Assembly (NCBI GenBank): GCA_024638265.1 | Contig: JAHEKQ010000173.1 | Location: 1 to 33,747 of the forward strand | Source of the DNA: Flammeovirgaceae bacterium | GTDB taxonomy: Bacteria > Bacteroidota > Bacteroidia > Cytophagales > Cyclobacteriaceae | Direction: 5' to 3' | DNA length: 33,747 bases | Shown: positions 1-10,281 of the stretch, piece by piece | How the letters are laid out: each line of letters opens with the position of its first letter | Numbering within the stretch: position 1 is the stretch's first letter | Translations under genes and position numbers: made by a program | The notes under the pieces: model-generated | The model's input: only the letters and a program-made list of their open reading frames with translations | Database searches by the model: none | Told to the model about the DNA's origin: nothing

Positions 1-129
1 ACAAGTTCATTGACGTGATGAAAAGTAGTGAAACAATTGAATTGTAATAAATAGAATCATAATACAAAAGAGCGAGGGCGCATAACAACGCGATATACTT
101 ATCTGAGATAGGAAGAAGGGAAAGTACTT
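1..129 (+). other. 3' part of the 16S-23S rRNA spacer with 5' arm of the pre-23S processing stalk
   Basis: This stretch precedes the 23S gene and should be transcribed with it. No tRNA is visible in the part present. It carries blocks that pair perfectly with sequence after the 23S: 53-60 with 3071-3078, 66-74 with 3060-3068, 93-103 with 3044-3054, and 115-121 with 3027-3033. Together with the mature 5'/3' end helix this forms a long interrupted stalk, the usual RNase III substrate in pre-23S RNA (established for bacterial rRNA). The upstream part around 5-25 (TTCATTGACGTGATG) resembles a conserved element I recall from Bacteroidota rRNA spacers; its role is not evident here. Confidence 0.75.
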
Positions 130-3017
<2,888 letters not shown>

Positions 3018-3080
3018 TGCCCACTCTCCCTTCATCCTGATCGGATAAGTATATTACCCCGCTCTTTTCTATGATTCTTC
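3018..3080 (+). other. 23S-5S spacer with 3' arm of the pre-23S processing stalk
   Basis: The spacer contains TCCCTTC (3027-3033), GATAAGTATAT (3044-3054), CGCTCTTTT (3060-3068) and ATGATTCT (3071-3078). These are exact reverse complements of blocks upstream of the 23S gene in the correct nested order. It therefore forms the 3' half of the processing stalk. No gene is present. Confidence 0.75.
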
Positions 3081-3122
3081 CTACAATCCAAACGCTTCAC
3101 TACCTCATCCGTCAAAAGATCT

Positions 3123-3233
<111 letters not shown>

Positions 3234-3245
3234 TTTATTAAAAAC

Positions 3246-3270
3246 AAGCCCGGTTTCCCGGGCTTTTTTT
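3246..3270 (+). terminator. Rho-independent terminator of the rRNA operon
   Basis: A perfect 8-bp stem, AAGCCCGG (3246-3253) and CCGGGCTT (3258-3265), closes a TTTC loop and runs into a seven-T tract at 3264-3270. It lies 12 bp after the 5S gene, as expected for the end of an rRNA operon. Confidence 0.95.
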
Positions 3271-3279
3271 ATGGACAGA

Positions 3280-3320
3280 CCTCAGCCCTCAGCCCGCGTC
3301 CTCCATCCTCCATCCTCCGG
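3280..3320. repeat. 7-bp tandem units (CCTCAGC / CCTCCAT type)
   Basis: CCTCAGC occurs at 3280 and 3287. After one 6-bp unit, CCTCCAT follows at 3300 and 3307 and CCTCCGG at 3314. The unit length is 7 bp while the sequence drifts, and the strand is pyrimidine-rich. Confidence 0.7.
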
Positions 3321-3345
3321 CTGGCAGGCCCAACCCCCTTTCCAT

Positions 3346-3399
3346 GGACTTTATCCAGACCTCTCATCACCCCAACCCCCTGGACTTTATCCAGACCTC
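3346..3399. repeat. 18-bp direct repeat
   Basis: GGACTTTATCCAGACCTC occurs at 3346-3363 and again at 3382-3399, a 36-bp period. Each copy is preceded by a CCAACCCCC tract, so the duplicated segment is probably somewhat longer with an insertion in the first copy. Confidence 0.8.
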
Positions 3400-3409
3400 A
3401 TCCCCCCTG

Positions 3410-3440
3410 CCCCCTTCTCCATATAATATGGAGAAGGGGG
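3410..3440. repeat. Perfect 31-bp palindrome (REP-like)
   Basis: CCCCCTTCTCCATAT (3410-3424) and its exact reverse complement (3426-3440) flank a single A at 3425. No T tract follows on either strand, so it is not a standard intrinsic terminator. C-rich palindromes of this CCTTCTCC/GGAGAAGG type are widespread in Bacteroidota intergenic DNA in my experience. It could also act as a transcript end stabiliser for the M16 operon entering from the right. Confidence 0.75.
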
Positions 3441-3492
3441 AGAGTACTCTTTGTGAAGTTAAATTATAGGGATACCGGATACAGGGAACGAA

Positions 3493-3593
3493 TTGAACGA
3501 TCGTTCAAGATAATGTTGAACATTTGTTCAAAAATCGAGAGAAATTGAACATTCGTTCAAGCTTTAAAGGTGCTAAATTGAACATTCGTTCAA
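3493..3593. promoter_or_regulatory. Cluster of four TTGAAC-N4-GTTCAA palindromes (putative TetR-type operators)
   Basis: The copies are at 3493-3508 (TTGAACGATCGTTCAA, perfect over 16 bp), 3516-3531 (central ATTT), 3545-3560 and 3578-3593 (both central ATTC). Start-to-start distances are 23, 29 and 33 bp. All four keep the six-base arms exactly, while spacer DNA between them is unrelated. Symmetric 16-bp sites with this form are typical of TetR/AcrR family repressor operators (family knowledge). No TetR gene and no obvious promoter-gene pair lies beside them, so the function is inferred from the sites alone. Confidence 0.55.
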
Positions 3594-3603
3594 TATCAGA
3601 TCA

Positions 3604-3729
3604 CTTAACCACCTTATCAACCTCCAACCTCCAACCTCAATTATCATCTATCCTCTATCATCTCTTCATTCACCCACAATCCCCCTGCAGACCTACAGTC
3701 CTCCACTGTTAGTTGTTAGCTGTTAGTTA
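3604..3729. repeat. Heptamer array held in one 7-bp register
   Basis: Reading from 3604 in sevens gives CTTAACC, ACCTTAT, then CAACCTC three times (3618, 3625, 3632), AATTATC, ATCTATC, CTCTATC and ATCTCTT. It ends with TTAGTTG, TTAGCTG, TTAGTTA at 3709, 3716 and 3723. The last block is in the same register as the first (3709-3618 = 91 = 13 x 7). The middle heptamers are too diverged to call repeats on their own. Confidence 0.55.
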
Positions 3730-3733
3730 AAAA

Positions 3734-4999
3734 CTATCCCACCATAACCTCCACCATGCTAGCCGGATCGAAATATTGGCGGGCCGTTTCAAGGATATAG
3801 TCAGAAGTAATGGATTTGATAATTTCTATCTGTGATTCAAAATGACTTTCAGGAAGTCCGTGCAGATGGATGTAACGGTAAAGCTGGATTTGGCTGAATG
3901 AGGAGTTGACCGAGGTGAGAAATGAACCAATAGTGTAGTTCTTAACAGTAGTCAATTCTTCGTCTCCTACCCTTTCGGTTCTCAACAACTCAATTTCCTT
4001 ACGTACTTCACGGATAGCTTCTTCCCTTTTATCTTTAATAACATCGGCAGTGGTAAAGAAATAGCTACCGTCGACAAGATGAGTAAGGTGCGAATACATC
4101 CCGTACGTATAACCTTTGTCCTCCCGGAGATTTTTCATCAACCTCGATCCAAAGTAGCCTCCCAGTATATCACAAGTAAATGACAATCTGTGTGTATCCG
4201 GGTGGTGGAGTCCGGGTACCGGACCGGCAAGACCGATAGTACTCTGCACCGCCTGGTCCCAATCTTCAGAATATTTTGTTGCGTCAAAATGGGACTTGGG
4301 AAGTGTAATGGTATCAGAGGGTTGTGCTCTTAAACTGCCGAGATAATTATTTATAAGCTCGATCTCCCGGTCACCAAGATCTCCACTGGCGAAAACAGTG
4401 AATTGCCTGTTCTTTACAATTGCATCAAAATATTCAAGAATTTCTTCCCTTTGCAGCGACTCCAATTCCCCCGGAATCGTAACCCTTCCATAAGGATGCT
4501 TATTACCAAATATGCTTTCCAGTATATGGCGTTTAGCCACAAAAGAAGTCTTTTCAAGATTGATCTTTAACTTACTGATTTGGGATGACTTGTATTTGCC
4601 AAGCTGTTCTTCAGGAAAAATTGAATCAGAAATCATATCCCGAATAAGAATAAGAACATCCCCAAGCTTTTCAACCAGGCTGTAAACTGAAATTACAAAT
4701 TGATCCGATGTGGCGTTACATTCAATAAATGAACCGTAAGATTCAAGTGAGCTGTTGATTTCCTCTGAAGAATATCTACTGGTACCTTCCCTGAGAAGTC
4801 CTGCCGTAAAATTCCCTAATCCTGCCTTTTTCTCAGCTTTCCTGCCCCCCGTAAAACAGATGTCGATTTTGCAGACCTCCAACCCGGGCTGAGCATGGTA
4901 GAAGAATTCAACACCATTCTTTAATCGGTCTTTTACGGGTATCTGTAATTGGAATGTCTCTATTTCCCGGAAAGGGGGAGCAACCGTTCTGTCGGGCAT
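3734..4999 (-). CDS. M16-family (pitrilysin-like) protein lacking the zinc motif
   Basis: This 421-aa protein has the two-lobe M16 peptidase fold signature. The N-terminal lobe contains GLG-NFTAG-LLREGTSR at residues 60-75, where active members have GLAHFLEHMLFKGT. The HxxEH zinc motif is therefore replaced by N63, A66 and G67, and the protein should not be a peptidase on its own. The C-terminal lobe keeps LREDKGYTYG, the Arg/Tyr substrate-binding motif found in non-catalytic M16 partner subunits. No signal peptide is evident. The start lies 3 bp after porV, so it is the last gene of the T9SS operon. It could be the regulatory half of an M16 heterodimer, but the catalytic partner is not in this window. 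Confidence 0.88.
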   Translation of the reverse strand: MPDRTVAPPFREIETFQLQIPVKDRLKNGVEFFYHAQPGLEVCKIDICFTGGRKAEKKAGLGNFTAGLLREGTSRYSSEEINSSLESYGSFIECNATSDQFVISVYSLVEKLGDVLILIRDMISDSIFPEEQLGKYKSSQISKLKINLEKTSFVAKRHILESIFGNKHPYGRVTIPGELESLQREEILEYFDAIVKNRQFTVFASGDLGDREIELINNYLGSLRAQPSDTITLPKSHFDATKYSEDWDQAVQSTIGLAGPVPGLHHPDTHRLSFTCDILGGYFGSRLMKNLREDKGYTYGMYSHLTHLVDGSYFFTTADVIKDKREEAIREVRKEIELLRTERVGDEELTTVKNYTIGSFLTSVNSSFSQIQLYRYIHLHGLPESHFESQIEIIKSITSDYILETARQYFDPASMVEVMVG

Positions 5000-5002
5000 T
5001 GC

Positions 5003-6178
5003 CTACTGATCGGTGACTGATTCCTCTTCGCGATCGTTCGCAAAGTTCATCATGATACTGAATCTGAGGGTTTCAGCCAGGGGATGTTCTTGCTGACTTG
5101 GTACCAGGTACGCAAAATCAATTCCGAAAATCTGGTAACGCATCCCAACACCCACGGTGAGATACTTCCTGTTCCCCTTGATGCTGTTTTCCATAAAGTA
5201 GCCTGCGCGAGCGGCAAAGCTGTTGTTATACCAGTATTCTGCTCCTAATGAAAGCATAAATTCCTGTAGTTCTTCACTAAATCCATCAGGGGCATCAGAA
5301 AATGAACCAAATACTCCGCTCAACATACTTCTCTCAGGATCCCTTCCCCGAATGATATTACCATTATCATCGCGTACGGGAGGGCTGGGGACCAATAACT
5401 TATTCAAATCCAAAGCGAAGGTCAAGCTATTAAATGGATCTAATTGTGTCGTATATGCCGTACCAAGCCTCAGGTTGGCAGGAAGAAAATCTTTGTTGGC
5501 TTCATCGCTATACGTCAGCTTTCCACCAATATTTGAGATATGAGCTCCAAAGGCAATATTACTTTCCTTACCGCTGCCGAGAAGATCCTTCTTGTAGTAT
5601 ATCCCAACATCACCCGCTACACTGCTACCCGGTCGGGCATCAACACCGCCCGAAGAAAAGCTTCCTGTAAGATTACTGTGAATGTACTTTAAGACAACTC
5701 CGATACTGAAATTTTCCGTTAGCATCCTGGAATAACCTGCATCAAACGTAAATTCCCTGGGATTGAATTCCCCGAGGGCTACATTCTGTTCATCCGTAAA
5801 GAATATCTCCCCCAGATCAAAGTAGCGCATTGAAACAGCGACTGCTTGCTCGCGCGTTATTTTATAATACCCGGACAAATGGGTAATAAACATATCATTA
5901 ATAATCTTACCCAACCAGGGGGTATAGCTCATCGAAAAGCCACTTTTGTCCTCGAGAAATACCAATTTACTGGGATTCCAATGTATTGCATTTACATCCG
6001 GGGAAGTTGCGACACCGGTATCACCCATACCTCCTGCCCGCGCATCAGGCGTAATTGTCAGAAATGGGACCGCCGTTGTAATTACCCGATTTGTTGAATC
6101 CTGCCCCACTAATACCTGTCCCAGCAAACTGTTTGCTGCAAGAAAGACAGTAAATAATATCAGACCCTTCTTTTTCAT
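5003..6178 (-). CDS. porV: Type IX secretion system outer-membrane shuttle protein PorV
   Basis: This 391-aa protein starts with a signal peptide (MKKKGLILFTVFLAANSLLG). It then has the PorV/PorQ family opening with VPFLTITPDARAGGMGDTGVA at about residues 38-58 and NAIHWNPSKL soon after. The rest is an FadL-like beta-barrel pattern ending in RYQIFGIDFAYLVPSQQ...LRFSIMMNF. PorV takes folded cargo from the SprA translocon at the outer membrane and brings it to the PorU sortase (family knowledge). It lies 20 bp after porU and 3 bp before the M16-like gene, so all three should be co-transcribed. The adjacency to porU supports PorV over its paralogue PorQ. Confidence 0.93.
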   Translation of the reverse strand: MKKKGLILFTVFLAANSLLGQVLVGQDSTNRVITTAVPFLTITPDARAGGMGDTGVATSPDVNAIHWNPSKLVFLEDKSGFSMSYTPWLGKIINDMFITHLSGYYKITREQAVAVSMRYFDLGEIFFTDEQNVALGEFNPREFTFDAGYSRMLTENFSIGVVLKYIHSNLTGSFSSGGVDARPGSSVAGDVGIYYKKDLLGSGKESNIAFGAHISNIGGKLTYSDEANKDFLPANLRLGTAYTTQLDPFNSLTFALDLNKLLVPSPPVRDDNGNIIRGRDPERSMLSGVFGSFSDAPDGFSEELQEFMLSLGAEYWYNNSFAARAGYFMENSIKGNRKYLTVGVGMRYQIFGIDFAYLVPSQQEHPLAETLRFSIMMNFANDREEESVTDQ

Positions 6179-6198
6179 AATAAAACCCCTAAATATAG

Positions 6199-9100
6199 CT
6201 AATTCAGATTTATAAGCTTAGCGTACGACTTGTTTTTTGAACCATCCCTTAAGGAACGAATAATAACTTCCACAATGTATATCCCCTGCTCAATTTTTTG
6301 ACCATCCTGGGTCATGGCTTGCCAGGGGAGCAATTTTATTCGAATCGGACTCGCTTCGAATAGGTAATCCTGTAACCACACCTGCTGGCCCATCCTGTCG
6401 TAAATACGTAAATTGACTTGCAGATCTTCCCCGGGACGATTGTGTTCAACTGAAATCACGGTTTGATCCCTGAAAGGGTTTGGAGCACCAATCACACGAT
6501 AGATTTCCAATCCCGGATTATCAGAAACCGTAAATTGGACTTTTGATTCGGCATAATTGTTCTGATTATCCCAGGCGGTGACCTTGATTTCATGCTCGCC
6601 TTCTTCCAGGTCAAATAAGTCAAACTCAACCCGGCCTGATGTAAAATCATCGAGATTACTGGTGTAATAATTATTGAGGTCAAAATAAGTCACGCCATCC
6701 AGTACCGCTTCCAGCTTTTGTCCTACACCAAGCCCACTTATGTTTATACCACTCTCGTCAGAAAGATTTACAATCAAGCGTGAATCTGAAGGAACTGTTG
6801 AACCATTAAGAAAGGATTCATCATTTAAGAATACTTCTATTTCAGGAGGCTGGACATCACTTCCAGGACTCTCTTCCTGGCCACCAACCTTTAACTTCAA
6901 CAGTGTTCCAGAAGCATCCGTCCCAACAAGAGTATCAAGGGCGTACATAGAAATTTTTCCATTTCCTACAGAGTAAATGAGGTTTTTGGGCAAAATGAAA
7001 TTGACTTCAAACTGTCCGTTTACCACGCTCACCATGCCATTGAATAACCGGTTGCTCCAGTCTTTGTAGATAAAAGGTGGATTTTCATCCCCGAGAGTGG
7101 TCAATTGCCTCTGTTTATCGTAAAGAGTGAGTTCCATTCCCCCATTAAATCCCGCCACTAAATTGCCATTGTAGTCCACCACCTCGCCCCTGATCGTAAC
7201 CTCACTCAGCGCTGAAAGGGTATCTGATTCTGGCGGTGCCTGGTTTATTTCCACAACTTCTATCTTGTACTTTGGGAACGACAGTTTCATCGAGGGATCT
7301 CCCAACAGTGAAAAATTCCGGTTGAAAACCCCGTTTAAGGAACTGTTTTTTGTCTGCCGGAATATTTCTCCCAGTGAAAGTCCGCCTTCCATACTCTCCT
7401 CGAAAACCACCTGGTAAAATGCCTTGTTCAACTGAAAATTGGTGCTTGAAAATACTGGCCTGGAAGTAGAAACGAGTCCAATCGCCCCACCTTCAGGGTT
7501 AAGAAGGACCATCTCACCTGTTGAAATCCTGTCCGGGTTATCATGTCTTCCAAACTCACAGGTAGCGGTAACCAATAAGGGCAACCTGTTACCATTGTCC
7601 CATTCTGCTGCTTTGAATTGATCAAGCACAAATTCCTGGGCCCAACCTGCTTCTCCCCCATGTCCGGTGTAATTGGCGATCAATGCTCCCTCTTCGATTG
7701 CGCGGTCAATAGCCTCGGTCATGGCAGGCGATTTTTCACCACCCGCCCTGGGTTCCTGTTCAAAATTATCGAGAAATAGTTTCAACGGGTCATATCGCTG
7801 AAAGGTAGTATCCACAAATTGTGTCAGTTGATCTGACTGGCTGTTGTGTATATTGAAATCACCATCATCCGCAATAAAAAGAAGCTTCTTCCTCCAGGAT
7901 CCGTAGGTATCAGGGGATGTGTCATACCTGATCAGTTTATTGACGACATCAGAAGCTTCCTGCTGATTGGTTAAAGGAATCCTTCCCACGGAAATATCCA
8001 TACTGTGATTGCCAGCCGAGTTTTCAATCCAGGCTCCCTCGCCATCTTCCAGGAATCCATAGTAGTCATCAGAACTGTAGGTTTCCAGGGGATCCAGAGA
8101 CTCCCGTGATTGATAGATTGGTACATAATTCTTTCCTCCTCTTCTGATGTTCTTGAAGTCATAGGAACCTCTGCCGAATAACAACAAATGCTTTAATTTT
8201 CCCGGTTCGATATGGTAAAAATGATAAGCCATATTCCGAATGGCTGTGGGGTCTTTGGCACCATAAGAAAATTCGGTAAAAACCTGATCAGTGGTAACTA
8301 CCAATACATCCAGGGCATTATATGTCCGTCTGTGTTGTGCTAATTGTTCGGCCTGGGACTCAAAACCCGGATAAGTAACCACGATGAGATCTGGAGTGGG
8401 ATTACCCTTTACATCCTGGTTTTGTAGGGCAGAAATTGTGACAGGTTTCAATAATTCTGCTAATGGGTCAAATACTACAAAATGGCGAAGAGTACCGGAT
8501 GATGAACTCCATTCAATATTCTGGCCGTTAATGGTGAAGTCCTGCGAATCTGTATTTAGTGGATCGGTAATATCCCAGACGCGTACATCCGGTCCCGCAT
8601 CCACCTGGTATTTAGTTACCGGCTGATCCATACTTTCAAACGTTCGAAAGATTAACTGATCACCGGTCAATTCAAGATCCCGTTCAAATTGAAGTATGAG
8701 ATGATCAAGGTATCCCTCTGATATTCTGGATTGGGTGGCTGGAATAAACTCCACGTCCAGGGTATATTCATCGCCACTCAGAAGTGCTGAACTGAGGGTA
8801 AAATCTCCGGATACAATATTTCCCTTTTCGTCGTAAAGAAAATCATCCACTGAGGGAATTGCCAATGAACCTGTTTCCAGTCCGTTTAGTGAAAAGTCAA
8901 ACTGCGTGGGCAGGAACGAGTATCCCAGCATTTGGGGGCTGATCGTTATGTCACTGTTTTCTGAAACACCCGGAACAATGAATGAATAGGTTCTTACAGG
9001 GGTTGCAGCACTATAACGGTCCCCCATCCATTCCCTTCCCGACCCGATCAGGGTATTCAAGTCTTCTTCGAGATATATCGGATAGTCATAAGTCGAGATC

Positions 9101-9585
9101 ATTGGTGGAGAACCACCCTGGTCCAACGAGGAGCCGAGTCGCTTTCCGGGAGTATCTGCTACCTGCAGGTAATAGTACGCAGTATCATTATAATAATTTC
9201 TCAGTGGTATAAACTTCCTGGAATTAACATCAGGTTCCAGGATGTGGGCTCCCCGTGCATAAAAAAGCACGTAGTCGTTATTATCAAAACTGCCGTCCCC
9301 CTCTCCTTCTACATAAATCGATAATTCCTGCGGATCAATCGGGTTACTGCCGTCAAGTTGCTGTATCAACATTCCCCCCGTTCCGAATACTTTGATTTTA
9401 GTTGGATCAATCCCGGCCGGGTTAATTCCCATGGCTTGTAAATCACTCAAACCAATTTTGTAGATGCCCTCTTCCGCGATGGCCATCGCACCCCATTGTC
9501 CATCAGCGAGCACAGACGACTGAGCCCTGAGATCAGAAAGGGCTGAAAAGCAAATTAATAATCCTATGTAGATCCTAATCCACAT
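6199..9585 (-). CDS. porU: Type IX secretion system sortase PorU
   Basis: The protein has 1128 aa with an N-terminal signal peptide ending near ALSDLRA/Q. It belongs to the C25 gingipain-like family. The catalytic pair is visible as H642 in ANYTGHGGEAGW and C676 in VTATCEFGRHD. Conserved STGEMVLLNPEGGAIGLVSTSR follows, then beta-sandwich domains and a C-terminal sorting-like domain (GAPNPFRDQTVISV...GIYIVEV) near residues 1030-1128. PorU removes the C-terminal signal of T9SS cargo and joins the cargo to a surface glycolipid (established in Porphyromonas). It is preceded by pssA (18 bp) and followed by porV (20 bp). Length fits the family. Confidence 0.95.
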   Translation of the reverse strand: MWIRIYIGLLICFSALSDLRAQSSVLADGQWGAMAIAEEGIYKIGLSDLQAMGINPAGIDPTKIKVFGTGGMLIQQLDGSNPIDPQELSIYVEGEGDGSFDNNDYVLFYARGAHILEPDVNSRKFIPLRNYYNDTAYYYLQVADTPGKRLGSSLDQGGSPPMISTYDYPIYLEEDLNTLIGSGREWMGDRYSAATPVRTYSFIVPGVSENSDITISPQMLGYSFLPTQFDFSLNGLETGSLAIPSVDDFLYDEKGNIVSGDFTLSSALLSGDEYTLDVEFIPATQSRISEGYLDHLILQFERDLELTGDQLIFRTFESMDQPVTKYQVDAGPDVRVWDITDPLNTDSQDFTINGQNIEWSSSSGTLRHFVVFDPLAELLKPVTISALQNQDVKGNPTPDLIVVTYPGFESQAEQLAQHRRTYNALDVLVVTTDQVFTEFSYGAKDPTAIRNMAYHFYHIEPGKLKHLLLFGRGSYDFKNIRRGGKNYVPIYQSRESLDPLETYSSDDYYGFLEDGEGAWIENSAGNHSMDISVGRIPLTNQQEASDVVNKLIRYDTSPDTYGSWRKKLLFIADDGDFNIHNSQSDQLTQFVDTTFQRYDPLKLFLDNFEQEPRAGGEKSPAMTEAIDRAIEEGALIANYTGHGGEAGWAQEFVLDQFKAAEWDNGNRLPLLVTATCEFGRHDNPDRISTGEMVLLNPEGGAIGLVSTSRPVFSSTNFQLNKAFYQVVFEESMEGGLSLGEIFRQTKNSSLNGVFNRNFSLLGDPSMKLSFPKYKIEVVEINQAPPESDTLSALSEVTIRGEVVDYNGNLVAGFNGGMELTLYDKQRQLTTLGDENPPFIYKDWSNRLFNGMVSVVNGQFEVNFILPKNLIYSVGNGKISMYALDTLVGTDASGTLLKLKVGGQEESPGSDVQPPEIEVFLNDESFLNGSTVPSDSRLIVNLSDESGINISGLGVGQKLEAVLDGVTYFDLNNYYTSNLDDFTSGRVEFDLFDLEEGEHEIKVTAWDNQNNYAESKVQFTVSDNPGLEIYRVIGAPNPFRDQTVISVEHNRPGEDLQVNLRIYDRMGQQVWLQDYLFEASPIRIKLLPWQAMTQDGQKIEQGIYIVEVIIRSLRDGSKNKSYAKLINLN

Positions 9586-9603
9586 CTTAATAAGATGAAC
9601 AAC

Positions 9604-10281
9604 TCAGGTCACTGTATCGTTTCGCCTGCTGAAATGAATAATGAGACTGACGAGTATGTAACCGGCAATTACAATTGACACTCCTTTAATCCCCAAGAGG
9701 ATCACGATCGTCAGTGAAGTCAGTATACCGAGATATTTCCATTTGTTTTGGTTAAAGCTGAAACTCTTGAACTTCAACGCAAACATCCTCAATTCTGATA
9801 TAAGGAGGAGAGAGAAAACAACAGCAAGTACGAGAAGTACCCAATAATTACTTAAGAATGACAGTTCAATATGTGCGAGAGAAGTGAGAAAGAGAGCATT
9901 TGAAGGGGTAGGTAGTCCATAGAAGGTATCTGACTGGCGATCGTCGGTATTGAATTTAGACAATCTGAGCGCAGAGAATGCCGGAACTATCAGGGCCAGG
10001 TAGGCTGCCCCCCTAAAGGGCTCAAGGGGTAACATCATGACAAAAATGACAATACCGGGCAAAACACCGAAGGAGACCATGTCAGCCAGTGAATCCAGTT
10101 CCTTCCCTATGGGGGATATTATGTTCATTTTCCTGGCGGCAAATCCGTCCAGATAATCAAAAAATACCGAGATCCAGACCCATATGGCTCCGGCAGAAGG
10201 GGATCCCTGCAAGACCATTACAATCCCGATGCACCCGGAAACCAGGTTAAGTAATGTCAATATATTGGGAATGCTGAACAT
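9604..10281 (-). CDS. pssA: CDP-diacylglycerol--serine O-phosphatidyltransferase
   Basis: This 225-aa integral membrane enzyme carries the full CDP-alcohol phosphatidyltransferase motif D(x)2DG(x)2AR(x)8G(x)3D(x)3D: D42, D45-G46, A49-R50, G59, D63 and D67. The opening SIPNILTLLNLVSGCIGI is typical of bacterial type-II PssA. It joins serine to CDP-diacylglycerol to give phosphatidylserine, the precursor of phosphatidylethanolamine, at the inner membrane. Its ATG directly follows the stop codon of the upstream MBL-fold gene (TGA-ATG), and porU starts 18 bp downstream. A different head-group specificity is possible within the superfamily, but the N-terminus favours serine. Confidence 0.88.
   Translation of the reverse strand: MFSIPNILTLLNLVSGCIGIVMVLQGSPSAGAIWVWISVFFDYLDGFAARKMNIISPIGKELDSLADMVSFGVLPGIVIFVMMLPLEPFRGAAYLALIVPAFSALRLSKFNTDDRQSDTFYGLPTPSNALFLTSLAHIELSFLSNYWVLLVLAVVFSLLLISELRMFALKFKSFSFNQNKWKYLGILTSLTIVILLGIKGVSIVIAGYILVSLIIHFSRRNDTVT

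Larger units (their letters stand above)
3271..3733. other. Gene-free, repeat-rich gap between rRNA operon and M16-like gene
   Basis: No credible gene is seen in these 463 bases. The region is a patchwork of short repeats, listed separately: 7-bp arrays at both ends, an 18-bp direct repeat, a perfect 31-bp palindrome, and four 16-bp operator-like palindromes. A 62-codon open frame at 3524-3712 runs across the palindromes and the heptamer array and has a composition dictated by them, so it was not called. Both neighbours point into this gap (rRNA operon from the left, M16 operon from the right), so it holds 3' ends rather than obvious promoters. Confidence 0.8.

Noticed and set aside
3410-3440. 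Palindrome as a standard intrinsic terminator
   Set aside because: Neither strand has a T tract after the stem.
3524-3712. 62-codon open frame on the plus strand
   Set aside because: Its residues are translations of the operator-like palindromes and the heptamer array; no family resemblance.
3280-3729. Possible CRISPR array in the repeat-rich gap
   Set aside because: Units are 7 bp, or 16-bp palindromes with 7-17 bp gaps; there are no 25-40 bp repeats with unique spacers of similar length and no cas genes.
5223-6215. Several plus-strand open frames opposite porV
   Set aside because: They are antisense shadows of a well supported gene, without recognisable domains.
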